The notes: generated from the letters alone by a model not told the origin. A stretch of 64,000 bases of DNA from Bursaphelenchus xylophilus (GCA_904066235.2 CAJFCV020000003.1:2108001-2172000), one strand, 5' to 3'. Positions 22,166 to 33,110 are shown, counted from the stretch's first letter. Numbers and translations are program-made.

Positions 22166-22386
22166 ATCGCCGCGAAAACTACACGGCTTAATCACAAAAG
22201 GAATGTGACGAAGCTGCTTTCCTTGGCGAGAAAACTTTTTTATGAATAATTTGGTTGAATAGCACGGAGCAGCAGAATGAATACAGCGAAACTGCGGAAA
22301 CTCCGGGCGCTTTGTGCGACCGGATATTTTCGGAAGTATCAGAGTCAGCTTCTTTAATTATTGTCCGTAATTTTGAAGAGTTACTG
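20827..22386. other. intergenic stretch with family S remnants
   Basis: 20850-20960 has GCTAAAACTTTCAGGAATTG and GAGCCTCGCACTTGAAG, the right half of a family S element. 21700-21900 has CATTACTCTT...GAAATAGGTATGAAACTTT-like and CTGAGCCTCGCACTTAGTGT parts of another. A run of 11 C lies at 21450-21460. The rest shows nothing recognisable. Confidence 0.5.
22128..22164. repeat. (CA)n microsatellite
   Basis: About 18 uninterrupted CA dinucleotides. It lies in unique sequence and is likely length-polymorphic. Confidence 0.97.
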
Positions 22387-22542
22387 TATCAGGCTGTCGG
22401 GAAAATAATGTAAATTTGGTGCCGCTTGGAATCACTCATCATAAGTTTGCGATGTCTTGCCGCGGCTAGAGATTTGTTTGCCACGAGCCGAGAAATCTTG
22501 CTGCAACAAATCCACATTATGTGTATATTTTCCCGATAGATC
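22387..22542. mobile_element. family Q element, GTGGATT-type
   Basis: The left end TATCAGGCTGTCGGGAAAAT faces a right end interrupted by a short GTGTAT insertion (CCACATTATGTGTATATTTT). The interior TTGCCGCGGCTAGAG is typical of this subtype. Confidence 0.8.
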
Positions 22543-23092
22543 ATCAGCCTGTCGGGAAAATAGTGAGCACTTCGTTGCTTCAAAAATTATATCGTTGATG
22601 GCAGAGATTGCCACGGTCAAAATTTGGGCTCCGGCTCCGGCTCTTAGCTCCCAGAGCCGGAGCCGAGGCCAAATTTGCAGCTCCGGCTCCTGGCTCCCGG
22701 CTCCCATGAAAAACATAAAAAGGTCTGCGGCTCCGAATCCCGGCTCCCGTGCAAAATTTTTTTTTTAAATGTTTTTCCAAAAATAGACATTATTAGTGCC
22801 AGAGATCATACACCCAAGTTGTATGTAGCACATCCTTCCCAGTATTTTCCAAGCAACTTGGTTTAACAAGATCATGAAAATTTTACTTTTCTGAACGCTG
22901 AAAAGCCTGGCTCCGACTTTGAGCTTGGGAGCCGGCACCGCTCAGAGCCGGAGCCAAGAGCCGGCTCCGGAGCCGTGGCAATCTCTGGTTAAGAGAATGA
23001 ATTGTGTTGCGACAAGATAAAAAAATTTTTTCGCTTCAGCTACGCGATTAGCGTAACGACAAAGCGCTCATTATTTTCATGACAGACTGATA
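22543..23092. mobile_element. family Q element split by a nested H4 element
   Basis: The left part (22543-22601) begins ATCAGCCTGTCGGG and the right part (22988-23092) ends TTTTCATGACAGACTGATAG. Together they have the length and order of other GAGCAC-type copies. The intervening 386 bases are a separate element. Confidence 0.8.
22602..22987. mobile_element. H4 element of GGCTCC repeats
   Basis: CAGAGATTGCCACGG at the left and its inverse CCGTGGCAATCTCTG at the right are perfect 15-base terminal repeats. Next to them are arrays of GGCTCCGGCTCC and the inverse GGAGCCGGAGCC. The flanks GTTGATGG and GTTAAGAG agree at five of eight positions, which may be a decayed 8-bp target duplication. There is no open frame of note and no transposase. 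The element is inserted in a family Q copy. Confidence 0.85.
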
Positions 23093-23455
23093 GTTTAGAG
23101 GGGAAGTACTCAATGTGCAAGGCTCAGATTTCTATGAAACCTGTCAAAAATTTAGATTAAATCTTGTTAGGACATCAGCGAGCTTCCCAGCTTGCGTTTT
23201 GCAGAAACAATCGCGGTTTTTAGATCGAAAGTAGGCCAAGCTAACAAGTAACTCCAAACAACCCGCAACTTTAGGCAAATTTCAAAACGAATAGTATTGC
23301 ATTACTAGTTCGTTCACAAAGTCGCTAGAGTGATTTTTACAAAATGCACAGTGCGAAAATAAGAGTTCACTTTTCACTGTGCAATTTGCTGTTTTTTGCA
23401 CTGTGCAATAGACTTTTTTGGACTGACTTTTTTTTAACAAAATTTATGTTGCTAA
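23093..23455. mobile_element. left-end fragment of a family S element
   Basis: GAGGGGAAGTACTCAATGTG, GCAAGGCTCAGATTTC and CGCGGTTTTTAGATCGAAAG follow the left-arm order of the family S copy at 23913. The right half was lost or displaced. The part after about 23300 is not recognised. Confidence 0.6.
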
Positions 23456-23871
23456 CAAGGAAAGTACTTTTATGGGGGCTCCTACTTTTTGACAGGACGT
23501 ATCTCAAAAAATCAGAAAAAAATGTGCTGATCAGGGATATATAAAAATTGAGAACGCCGCACGGGTTCGATTTCCTTTATGGGCCGAATCAACTTTTTTT
23601 GAAGTTGAAGGTCCGAAAAATAATTTTTGTGCCAACACTGATTTATTACGTCTTAGAAACTCAATAAACATCATTTTAAGCCAAAATGAAAATTGCAAAC
23701 CTGTGAAAAATTAAGCGAAAAGGGGTTTATATAGGACTTTTAGTCAACTTCCGACTGATTTTTCACCCCTAAAAACCTAAAATGGGCAGCTAAGTTTCAT
23801 ATATCCTTGCATATTTTTCTGATTTTTTGAGATATGTCAATATAGGAGCCCCCATAAAAGTACTTTCCTTG
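23456..23871. mobile_element. family T element, truncated tRNA-like head, TAA target duplication
   Basis: Inverted ends CAAGGAAAGTACTTTTATGG and the inverse, ending CTTTCCTTG, are flanked by TAA on both sides (23453-23455 and 23872-23874). The interior keeps the B box GGTTCGATTTCC but has lost the A box present in the copies at 31114 and 36335. TNA duplications are a mark of the Tc4/Tc5 group in C. elegans. Confidence 0.88.
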
Positions 23872-23912
23872 TAAAATCACTCCAACGACTTTGCAGACGG
23901 CCCAGAAACTTA

Positions 23913-24361
23913 CAGGGGAAGTACTCCAAGTGCGACGCTCAGATTTTGATGAAACTTGGCACAAATTTAGAGTAATTTTTTCTAAGATATATGCGAGAAT
24001 CTTGGCTCGCGCTTTTTAGAAACAACCGAGATTTTTAGATCGAAAGTCGGCCAAAATTTAGGACTTTTTGCCGAATTTCGACACGAAAAGTTTCATGCCT
24101 ATTTCTACCGTAAAGAATAATGTTTCTACAAAAAACCAAATTTTTCCGCACGAAACTGTCAAAGTTATGGCCAAAAAGCGTTATTCTCTCTGACCGCTCT
24201 CCATGTTTAGCGTGCTCTCTCGGCGGCAAAAATGGTTCGATATCTCGGCGGCGCCCGCAAAGCGAAAGCTAAAACGTTCAGAAATTGATATTTAGTCCAT
24301 ACCCGACATGTGTGCAAAATTTAAAGAAAATCTGAGCGTCGCACTTGGAGTACTTCCCCTG
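23913..24361. mobile_element. complete family S (Tc5-like) element, TTA target duplication
   Basis: The ends CAGGGGAAGTACTCCAAGTG and its inverse enclose a 449-bp element that is itself largely an inverted repeat. TTA flanks both ends (23910-23912 and 24362-24364). Next inward comes GCGACGCTCAGATTTTGATG. The centre has a conserved block running GACCGCTCTCC, GTGCTCTCTCGGCGGCAAAA and GATATCTCGGCGGCGCCCGC. There is no transposase. I use it as the reference copy of the family. Confidence 0.9.
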
Positions 24362-24364
24362 TTA

Positions 24365-24782
24365 GTTTATATCAGAGGGCCTTCCATACAAACCGTAACC
24401 GCTACGAGCGCAGAAATAACAAATAATAAAAACTGCAAATTGGGATCCATTCTTTGGCCCGGAGGGGGTTTCAAAACATCCCCTCGCGACCAAAATATTT
24501 TCACTTTCATAAAAAAAACAAGCCCCGCTGAAAGACTTCCGCCTCGGCCCCGCTTCCGTGCAAATTCATGGGAGTTCGGAGACGGCTTCAATCTTTCGTC
24601 TAGACATCCCACCACACGGCTATTGAGTTTTGGATCAGTGTCGGGATCTCCTAATTTGTTTTGGTGTGTGGGAAATCAATTAGCGGAATTCGATTACGGC
24701 GAATTTACGCTCAAGTTGAGTGAGTTTGGTAAAAGCAACCAATTTTGGCTTGAATTGGGACATGTGAGGAGGGCGTGGTAAA
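24365..24782. other. unique GC-normal stretch, no gene assigned
   Basis: A plus-strand frame entering from the family S element stays open to 24781, but its first part is transposon sequence and the unique remainder (about 120 codons) has no recognisable domain or splice sites. I leave it unassigned. Confidence 0.35.
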
Positions 24783-25244
24783 TATCAACATGTCGGGAAA
24801 ATAATGTGGATTCTTTGCCTCAAAGTTATGCGATTTTCAATCCGACATTTCGCTCGTTATTTTCCCGACAGACTGATATTAGTACTTTCACAACAGTCTG
24901 TCGGGAAAATAATGTGGATTTTTCGGATTTTTTTTGCCTCAAAGTGAAGCGATTTTCAATCCCACATTGTGCACATTATTTTCCCGACAGACTGATATTG
25001 GTAAGGATATATTTTCATATCAGTATGTCGGGAAAATAATGTGGATTTTTGCCTGAAAGTTATGCGATTTTCAATCCGAAATTTTGCTCATTATTTTCCC
25101 GACAGACTGATATTATTGTCTTCATTTCAGTCTCTCGGGAAAATAATGTGGAATTTTCGCAGCAAAATGTCAAACCGTCGCAATGCGATGATTGGCGATT
25201 TCAACGCACAACAAATCCACATTATTTTCCCGACAGACTGATAC
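24783..25244. repeat. cluster of four family Q units
   Basis: Units lie at about 24783-24879, 24893-24998, 25018-25112 and 25128-25244. Each has inverted CTGTCGGGAAAATAATG ends. The first three share the interior AAAGTNATGCGATTTTCAAT, are only about 100 bases long and are separated by short AT-rich spacers. The fourth has a different, longer GTGGATT-type interior. Confidence 0.88.
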
Positions 25245-25996
25245 TAATGTGCAGGGTGTTCAAAACTTTTTTTATGAAAGTAAACATGAATATTTCCCTC
25301 GTAGCTTGATGTTTTTAGTCAAAATCAGACGAGAACGAACCATATGAATCATGTCGATGGTCCAAATTTAAGCTGTCATAGCACACTCAATATTAGATCA
25401 TAATTTTTGAATTTTTTCACATCAATTATACATCGTTTCTAGTTTACCGTTGCAAAATTTCAACTAAAAATATGAAGGTAACGCGGAGATATTCACGTTT
25501 TTTATCTAAAAAAATTTTACGAAACCGCTGTAAACAACCTCTATGAAAAACTTAATTTTTCCCGTCCCTTCGCAAATCACCTGTAATCTTCGATCGGCAC
25601 CAGTAAATTTCACATCTGAAATGGGAAAAAATAAGGTTAAGTCATCGTTTTCTCCACGCCAGTCGCGACAACGGAGCGCAAATCTCGATCCCTACAACAC
25701 AAGTCAGTTCCAAAGCAGCCGACCGTCTGAAGGCGGCAAAGATCAAAGAGCACAAACAATTTCCCCGTAAGCGTTCGCTGGGAAGAAGCAATAGGTCAGA
25801 GTCCTTCGCCTGCCCAAATTACAAATTAATGAGACGAACGGTCATTAGAAAAAAATAACGAAAAAAAAGACGTCAGCGTTCAAGATGGGAAACCCTTTTC
25901 GGGGATGGCGACAAACCGGGTGGGAACAAACAAAAACGCTTTTTCAACGGTTGTAAAAGTTGATAGTGGTAAACAAAACTCTAATTAAGAATTGAA
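25245..25996. other. intergenic stretch, nothing recognised
   Basis: GCAGGGTGTTCAAAACTTTT at 25253 resembles the ACAGGGTG end of mariner-like elements but no partner end is seen. 25540-25770 is GC-normal without a credible gene. Confidence 0.4.
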
Positions 25997-26820
25997 TATC
26001 AGTCTGTCGGGAAAATAATGAGCACACTATCGCTGCGAAAAAGAGAAAATAAAATTGCTACGGCTGAAGGTCTGGTGCCCAACTGAGGGGGAAATTTTAC
26101 AAATCCACATTATTTTCCCGACAGACTGATGTGAAAATACTAATATCAGTCTGTCGGGAAAATAATGAGCAAAATTTCGGATTGAAAATCGCATCACTTT
26201 GAGACAAAAAATCCACATTATTTTCCCGACAGACTGATGTGAAAATATGTACCTACTAACATCAGTCTGTCGGGAAAATAACGAGCGAAATGTCGAATTG
26301 AAAATCGCTTCATTTTGAGGCAAAAAATCCACATTATTTTCCCGACAGACTGATGTGAAAATACTAATATCGGTCTGTCGGGAAAATAACGAGCGAAATG
26401 TCGGATTGAAAATCGCTTCACTTTGAGACAAAAAATCCATATTATTTTCCCGACAGACTGATATGAAAATATGTACCTACTAATATCAGTCTGTCGGGAA
26501 AATAACGAGCGAAATGTCGGATCAAAAATCGCATAACTATAAGGCAAAAAATCCATATTATTTTCCCGACAGACTGATATGAAAATATGTACCTACTAAT
26601 ATCAGTCTGTCGGGAAAATAGTGAGCAAAATGAAAAATTCATTTTCTCTGCGGCAATGCGATTTTCAAAGCGACAGAGTGCTCATTATTTTCCCGACAGA
26701 CTGATATTAGTAAGTATATGTTTTCACATCAGTCTGTCGGGAAAATAATGTGGATTTTTACCTCAAACTGATACGATTTTCAATCCGGCATTGCGCTCAT
26801 TATTTTCCCGACAAACTGAT
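25997..26820. repeat. tandem array of seven short family Q units
   Basis: Left ends fall at about 25997, 26144, 26260, 26369, 26484, 26600 and 26727. Each unit has inverted ends, a core with GATTGAAAATCGC or its inverse, and a spacer such as GTGAAAATATGTACCTACTA that is repeated with the unit. The shared spacer shows that the units spread by tandem duplication, not by separate insertions. Confidence 0.92.
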
Positions 26821-27291
26821 ACTACAACTCTTAAAAATTTTCAAAAAGTGCGTAGACTTTTTTTCACTATGCTTTTTCACACGGCATTTCACCTTTTGCC
26901 CAGATTTCGCTTTTTGGCACAGCGGCAAAAAGACTACATTTTTGAATTGGAAAGAGCATGATGACACTTTTTTTCAAACGAATTCCAGACACCGATATGC
27001 ATTATTACTGTCTAAAAAATAAAATTAATATCGAAACCGGAGCAAAGGGCGAAACCATCCGAGAAGTCAGACTTGAATCGCCCGATTGCCCTTATAATGG
27101 CTAAAAAACGCTTCTTCAGAGAAAAAATGCTGATTCTTTGAAAAACGCGTGCATAAAATTTCAATTAGAAGACCCGCAAATGGCTGGCGTCTGGAGTCAT
27201 AACCATCACAGAGGGATGGAGCAAAAACTACAGATCCAGAAAAAACCACCGTTTTTGTAGGCCAGAGGGGCCGTCAAAATCGTCGCTCTGA
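26821..27291. other. intergenic stretch, nothing recognised
   Basis: The sequence is mixed without dispersed repeat ends. Short frames on both strands are not supported. GATGGAGCAAAAACTACAGA near 27216 reappears in inverse form near 51660. Confidence 0.4.
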
Positions 27292-27749
27292 CAAGGAAAA
27301 GTCTCCCGAAGTGCGACGCACGCATTTTTTTTTTTTTTTTTTTTTTTTTTATTTTGCCCACACTTCGAGCATAGACCACATATCAATTCCTAAAAGTTTT
27401 AGCTCACGCTTTGCAACGAGAGCCGAGATATTAAACGATCTTTGCGGCCGAGAGAGTACGCGAAATGCGGAGAGCGGTCAGAGAGAAAAAAGACTTTTTT
27501 GGCCGTATCTCTGCCAGTTTTGCTAGGAAAATTTTTATTTTTTGTGGAAATGTCACCTTCTACGGTAGAAATAGCTATGCAACTTTTCATGGGAAAATTC
27601 GCAAAAAAAATAGTTACATTTTTTTTGAATTTTGATCTTAAAATCTCGGTTGTTTCTGCAAAATGCGAGCCAAAAATCTTACAATTTTTTTAGAAAAAAA
27701 TCTTCTAAATTTGTGAAAAGTTTCATCAAAATCTGAGCGTCGCGCTCTG
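27292..27749. mobile_element. family S element with a poly-T run
   Basis: CAAGGAAAAGTCTCCCGAAG and GCGACGC start it and ATCTGAGCGTCGCGCTCTGT ends it. A run of about 26 T (27326-27351) lies next to the left end. The central GAGAGAGTACGCGAAATGCG block is present in inverse orientation relative to 23913. Confidence 0.75.
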
Positions 27750-27966
27750 TAAGAAATGTATTTTAAAAATCAACTTTGACTGTCTCCTCGTTTTGCGTAC
27801 TCTCTCGAATGATCGTCCAATATCTCGGCGCTGGCGGCAAATTGAAAGCTAAAATTTTCAGCAATTGATATCTGGCCTAGACAACGTGCATATGCTAAGT
27901 TTCAGGAAAATTTGAACAGAGAGCCTCGAGCAATTTTTGTTTAAAGCAGTCCCCACCCCTTTGAAC

Positions 27967-28198
27967 TATCAGTCTGTCGGAAAAAAATGTGGATTTTTCG
28001 CAACGCCAGTTTTGTCAAAATCTAAGCATTGCGTTTGGAGTTTCAGTCTGTCGGGAAAATAATGACCACCATGTTGCTGTGCCGATCGCGTCGCTGAATT
28101 GAAAAAAAATAATGATTTTGCCGCGAAGACAATTCATTTTCTCTTCGGCGATGCGATTTTCGATGCGAAAATGTCATTATTTTCCCGACAAACTGATA
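27967..28198. mobile_element. family Q copies, one fragment and one complete
   Basis: A left-end fragment TATCAGTCTGTCGG (27967) breaks into family S sequence and is followed at about 28040 by a complete GAGCAC-type unit that ends TTTTCCCGACAAACTGATAT at 28198. Confidence 0.75.
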
Positions 28199-28597
28199 TT
28201 TTCCCCTGTGAAATATCAGAAGCCGCGGCTCCCAGATGAACAAATTGAACGAGGAAGATGCGAGTGGAAATGCGCTTATCACCGCCGAAAAAGAGCGCAA
28301 TCAGCGGAAATCTATCGCCAAACCCGTTGAATGTGTTGTGTGCGGGCGCCGGTGGGGAGAAAAGCGCCAGCCCGCCGCAGCCTGACACTGTCTTCTTCTT
28401 TTTTTTCATCCACAAAAAAACAAAAAAGGAGAAGAAGATCTTTGGTAAATAAACACATCATAAGTCGACAAAGATAAGGGAGTATCGGATCGCGTAAATA
28501 TTGAGGGAATGGAGCGGCGGACAAAGGCGGTCATAGTCATCTTTTGAAGACCTGACCTACTGTACTTTGATTGCTGTAGGGATTGTTGTGTGTCTGG
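28199..28597. other. unique GC-normal stretch, no gene recognised
   Basis: Overlapping frames on both strands are open across a GCGCCGGTGGGGAG segment. No domain or matched splice signals are seen. Confidence 0.35.
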
Positions 28598-28729
28598 CAG
28601 TCTGTCGGGAAAATAATGAGCATTTTGCGGCAGCGAAATAAAGTCGCCGCCGAGAAAATGAAAATCAAATTGCTTTTTTCAACAACATGATTTGCGCAGC
28701 AACTTTGTTCTCATTATTTACCCGACAGT
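28598..28729. mobile_element. family Q element, GAGCAC-type
   Basis: CAGTCTGTCGGGAAAATAAT and the inverse end TTATTTACCCGACAG enclose the AAGTCGCCGCCGAGAAAATG interior. Confidence 0.85.
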
Positions 28730-29053
28730 GTTTCTATATACCCCAGAAAACCCTAGGAATTTTGCCCCGAATTCTACTTTGACCCCGACATCGTACGTTG
28801 CGTCTAAAACCCCATATACTGATATTATATAAAGGGTCTTTCAAGAGACGTGAAGGAAAGTCAGAGGCAATAACTTTTGGCGGACGCGGCGCAGAGAGTC
28901 CTGTGTTGGAATATGCATTTTGAAACAACACAATTTTTTGTCTATGAAACAACAAGATGTAAAAGTGCAAACTGAGGTCGCTACGGTATCTTGAAGGCCC
29001 TGTAAAAGCAAAGAAAATGTGCCAAAAAGACTCAAAAATGAGCTCTGATTCAA

Positions 29054-29521
29054 CAAGGGAAGGGTTCAAGTGCGACGCTTAGATTTTCTTTAAACTTTTC
29101 ACACATTTCAAACATTGGCCAGGCATCAAGTCGTGAAAATTTTAGCTTGCGCTTTGCAGCGGAAGCTAAGAAATTCAATGAGCTTTGCGGCCGAGAGAGC
29201 AGGCAAAACGTGGAGAATGATAGAAGGATCGGAGAGAAAACACTTTTTGCCCATATCTTTGCCAGTTTCGCGTGGGAAAAATAGAAATTTTTTGTGGAAA
29301 CATTACAGTCTACAGTTGAAATAGGCATAAAACTTTTGGTGCCAAAATTCGTGAAAATGTATCAAAAAGTATCATATTTTTGTCGACTTTTGGCCTAAAA
29401 ATCTCGGTCGTTTTTTGTAAATCTGCAAACTAGGAGTTTCAAATATTTCATGGAAAAAATGAATTTAAATTTGTGACAAATCTCATCAAAACCGAAGCAT
29501 CGTATTTTGTGAACTTCCCCG
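29054..29521. mobile_element. family S element
   Basis: CAAGGGAAGGGTTCAAGTGC with GACGC at the left and GTGAACTTCCCCGG at the right are diverged family ends. The inner block GCGGCCGAGAGAGCAGGCAA is in the inverse orientation to the copy at 23913. Confidence 0.78.
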
Positions 29522-29920
29522 GTAAATAAGAGCCTCTTTATATCTTGTGCCCGACCAAGGAAACCAACTCATCTCCAGCCCACGGAAATTCTAGAACCCC
29601 CTAATGGACGGGCTAAATCGCACGCTGAAAAATTTGAATGCCCCTTGCATGCGGCGCTTCGCAACGACCCAACGGGAACACCTGTCGACCGACTTTTGAC
29701 TTGCCTGAAACACTCCCTCCCCGTTCCCCGCTCGTCAAACACCCCCCTCCTCTCCATGAGCCCCTTCCCGACATGAGCCATACGAAAAAACAAACAGCAG
29801 GAACAGAAGACGTGAAAAGGGGTCGACTTTACAACTTTTTCAGCATTCCAATAACTGGAGTGTTTTCGAAAACACTGTCTGCACCTCAAAATACGGTAGA
29901 GTGATACACTGGCGAGATGT
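29522..29920. other. unique GC-normal stretch, no gene recognised
   Basis: Open frames of about 90-105 codons exist on both strands over the same bases, which argues for composition and not coding. Confidence 0.35.
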
Positions 29921-30026
29921 TGTTACAATGTCGCGATTTTCAATGCGACAGAGTGCTCATTATTTTCCCGACAGACTGATATATGTAATATCAATCTGTC
30001 GGGAAAATAATGATACTTTTACAATA

Positions 30027-30173
30027 CCAATCTGTCGGGAAAATAATGTGTAATTGTCGCAGCAAAATATCTCGCTTTGATACCAAATCTCGAGCCGCGG
30101 CTAGCCATCGCAAAGCCATGATGGGGGATTCCAAGACGCTGCAGACCCACATTATTTTCCCAGCAGACTGATA
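30027..30173. mobile_element. family Q element, GTGGATT-type
   Basis: CAATCTGTCGGGAAAATAAT and the inverse ATTATTTTCCCAGCAGACTG enclose GAGCCGCGGCTAGCCATC. Two further loose Q ends lie just upstream at about 29963 and 29990. Confidence 0.85.
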
Positions 30174-30389
30174 GGGCTCAGAATTTTGCTAGTCCGGCCA
30201 TCCCTTTCCTCCACATTCCATGAAACACCCAGTACAAGGAGCAAAGAATATGCGACGCAGATTGCTTTGTTATTATCCTAACTTGTGACCGGGCTGTTTT
30301 TCTCATCGCTCATTCCTCCCATCATTATGCGGAATTCACAAAGTTTTGGGCTCTATTGAAAAAAATCTGTCGGGGAAATAATGAGTATA

Positions 30390-30612
30390 ATATTTTGCAC
30401 CCGAGAAGTTTCAAAAAATGTGGCAAAATGCCGCCCTTTACAAGCGAAAAAGAGACTGTATTTTTGTAGGGCGCGCCTTTCCCTCACAAAAAAAATCGGA
30501 CGCGCTTCTGAAATCGGAGTTTTTCACGTGGATAGGGAGGTATTTTGCCACACTTTTTGATACTCCCCGGATGCAAAATGGTACGTTTTTTGCCACTGGA
30601 TCAGGTCGACTG
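30390..30612. mobile_element. M2 element, left end truncated
   Basis: The right end (TGGATGCAAAATGGTACG-type, ACTGGATCAGGTCGACTG) and most of the body match the complete copy at 45914-46171. The left terminus has been replaced by a Q fragment. Confidence 0.78.
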
Positions 30613-31110
30613 TGATAGACTAAACAGAAAATTCTCTCATTTCCCACCTACGCCAAGCGAATGATCAATGTTTTCAGAGCAAAACTAGTGCACTAACTAT
30701 AACAATGCGTCGCCAGATGCCCTTTTTTCTCGAAATTCAAACAAAATTCGCACGGAAATGCCCTTAGGCCTTAAAAAAACCTCAGAAAGATTCGATTTTC
30801 TTCTCCAGAGCCTCCGGGCTTTGATACGCAATATGCTTTTGAACGAGAGGACGCGGAAAAAGAACGCCATAAACAATAAAAACGACAGAGGAAAGAGAAA
30901 TATATCGCGGAAATTGCGTGGGTTTCGGATCATGGGATCACCGAGCAGATCATAAACGCGAAGGCCAAAGGTCACGCTCGTAAAACGAGCAGTCGGTTTA
31001 TGGGCTACAGGTGTCGGCGTTAATTAAAATTGCGGTCGACCTTGATGGACTTGAATTTTATGGCGATCTGTGGGTGTTTCGTAAAATTGATGACTAAAAT
31101 TTACCTTATT
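30613..31110. other. intergenic stretch, nothing recognised
   Basis: Overlapping frames lie on both strands at 30697-30975 without domains. No gene is supported. Confidence 0.35.
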
Positions 31111-31113
31111 TTA

Positions 31114-31705
31114 CAAGGAAAGTACTTTTATGGGGGCTCCTACTTTTTGACGGGACATATCTCAAAAAATCAGAAAAAATGTGCTGATCAAGGGTATATA
31201 AATCTTAGCTGCCCATTTTGGGTTTTTATGGGTGAAAATGCCCCAAAACTGGCCTAATTCCTTACAAAAGGCGCAGGCATTCGAAACGATAAAAAGCGCA
31301 GTCGGTCTCTTCCTTCGGAAGAGAGCGGTGTGGCCGAGTGGCGAGTGCTGTAGTCTGGGAATCAAGAGGGAGAACGCCGCACGAGTTCGATTTCCCTTTT
31401 GGGCTGAATCAACTTTTTTTGAAGTTGAAAGTCAGAAAAATAAATTTTTGGGCCAAGACTGACTTATTACGTCTTAGAAACTCATTAAACATAATTTTAA
31501 GCCAAAATAAAAATTGTAAACCTGCGAAAAATTAAGCGAAAAGGGGTTCATATAGGACTTTAAGTCAACTTCCGATCGAGTTTTCACCCCTAAAAACCTA
31601 AAATGGGCAGCTAAGATTTATATATCCTTGATCAGCACATTTTTTCTGATTTTTTGAGATATGTCCCGTCAAAAAGTAGGAGCCCCCATAAAAGTACTTT
31701 CCTTG
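31114..31705. mobile_element. family T element with tRNA-like head, TTA target duplication
   Basis: Perfectly inverted ends CAAGGAAAGTACTTTTATGG extend about 90 bases and TTA flanks both sides (31111-31113, 31706-31708). The interior carries a tRNA-like sequence and, beyond it, a unique body ending in a segment with CACCCCTAAAAACC. There is no open frame of note. Mobilisation would depend on a Tc4/Tc5-type transposase supplied elsewhere. Confidence 0.9.
31324..31398 (+). pseudogene. tRNA-like sequence inside the family T element
   Basis: TGGCCGAGTGG (31331-31341) is a perfect A box of the serine/leucine type and GAGTTCGATTT (31383-31393) a near-perfect B box. The extra bases between the anticodon region and the T arm fit a long variable arm. 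The anticodon stem does not pair, so this is a relic with a possible pol III promoter. Confidence 0.6.
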
Positions 31706-31909
31706 TTAGGTCAGACAAAAAGTCGTCACAAAACAGAATTTCTTGTGCATTAAATTACCGCAAAAACAGGACAAATCTTGGCCAAATTTTTATGTTTTAC
31801 GGTATATACCACAGTTATTAACAAGAGAAAATATTAACCGCAGTTTGCTGAAAGCTTCAAAGATGGCGCTATATCAGTCTGTCGGGAAAATAATGTGGAT
31901 TTTTTTTGA

Positions 31910-32275
31910 AAAAATGAGGTGTGACATGTTATACGACAAAAAGTTTTTTTTCAAATTGAGAAGAATGAGGTGTGACATGTTATACGATGAAAAGTTTTTT
32001 TTCAAATTGAGAAAAATTGGGTGTGACATCTTAATTTGAAAAAAAAATTGCATTGTGTAAGATGTCACACATAATGTTTTTCAGTTTAAAAAAAAACATC
32101 GTATAAGATGTCGCACATATTTTTTTCAATTTAAAAAAATTTCATCGTATAAGATGTCACACCTCGTTTTTTCAATTTGGAAAAAACTTTTCATCGTATA
32201 AGACGTCACACATATTTTGTTTCAATTTGTAAAAAACTTCCATCGTATAACATGTCACACCTCGTTTTTTTCAAT
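31910..32275. repeat. GATGTCACAC satellite array, copy 1
   Basis: About seven units of some 48 bases carry AGGTGTGACATGTTATACGA or the inverse (GTATAAGATGTCACACC). The first units run forward and the later ones inverted, so it is a foldback. The left side abuts a lone Q end at 31872. Confidence 0.85.
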
Positions 32276-32400
32276 TTTCAAAATGGGGGAGTGTTCAAAA
32301 AGGGGGAGACTTCAGATTTTTTGGTGAAAATCAAAAAGGGGGGAGAGTTCAGGCTCAACCCAAAATTTGGCGAAAATCTGAGCGTCGAACTTTGAACGCC
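32276..32400. mobile_element. right end of a satellite-foldback element nested in family S
   Basis: GGGGGAGTGTTCAAAAAGGG and GGGAGAGTTCAGGCTCAACC match the ends of the complete element at 35989-37642. The following AATCTGAGCGTCGAACTTTG is a family S right end. Confidence 0.7.
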
Positions 32401-33110
32401 TCCCTTGTAAATTCATTATGTGTACCAAATGTTTATCAACTCTATTGCATCACATTTAGGGTACCTTTTTATCTCCTGCCAATGTGTTTTTCACCCTCCA
32501 AAACACTTGATAGGCATAAAACAAATAAATTCCCTGCGGCCTCAAATGTATTTCTCATGGTTTCCCTGTCAATTCCCGCAACATTCACGACCTTGTGATC
32601 CGAATTCCCGAACGTTTCACTTTTTCCGATCCCAATTTTCCGTTTTTCGAACCCCACTTTGTCGCCGACATTCCCAGTTCCTTTCTCGAAAAATTCGATT
32701 GCAATTCGCTGATATAAATATTCATAAAACCCTTCTTGAACGACCAAATGAAATGAGGGAAAATGGGCTGAATATTCAATATGGAATTGGGGCCGCTAAG
32801 AGGGCAAAAATTGAGATTTTGATGGGAAATTTGGGGTCGTTAATTGGAATGGGGGCCACGTGATTGAGAAATTAATTTTTGAGAAAATGCCTGAGGGCTT
32901 AAAATTGAAATTTTTTTTTTTTTTTTTTTGAAAAAAATTTTAAATATTTTAAAAAAATATGTGCTATAAATTTATTGAGAATTACAAAAAAAAATTAATT
33001 TAAAAAAATTTATGGCAAATGCGATATGTTTTGCCCACGATTTTTATAAATTTTTGAGATTTTTTGAAAAAAAAAAATTGAAAAAAAAATAATTTTTTTC
33101 TATTTTTTTG
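32401..33110. other. unique stretch then AT-rich sequence, no gene assigned
   Basis: 32400-32870 is open for up to 147 codons on the plus strand and for 92 on the minus strand over the same bases. Neither shows a domain. 32880-33110 is poly-A and poly-T-rich. Confidence 0.35.

Noticed and set aside
24308..24781. 157-codon open frame on the plus strand
   Set aside because: The first part is the right arm of a family S transposon, and the unique remainder shows no recognisable feature.
32420..32863. 147-codon frame on the plus strand with a 92-codon frame opposite
   Set aside because: The two strands are open over the same bases and neither has a domain or signals, so composition is the simpler explanation.
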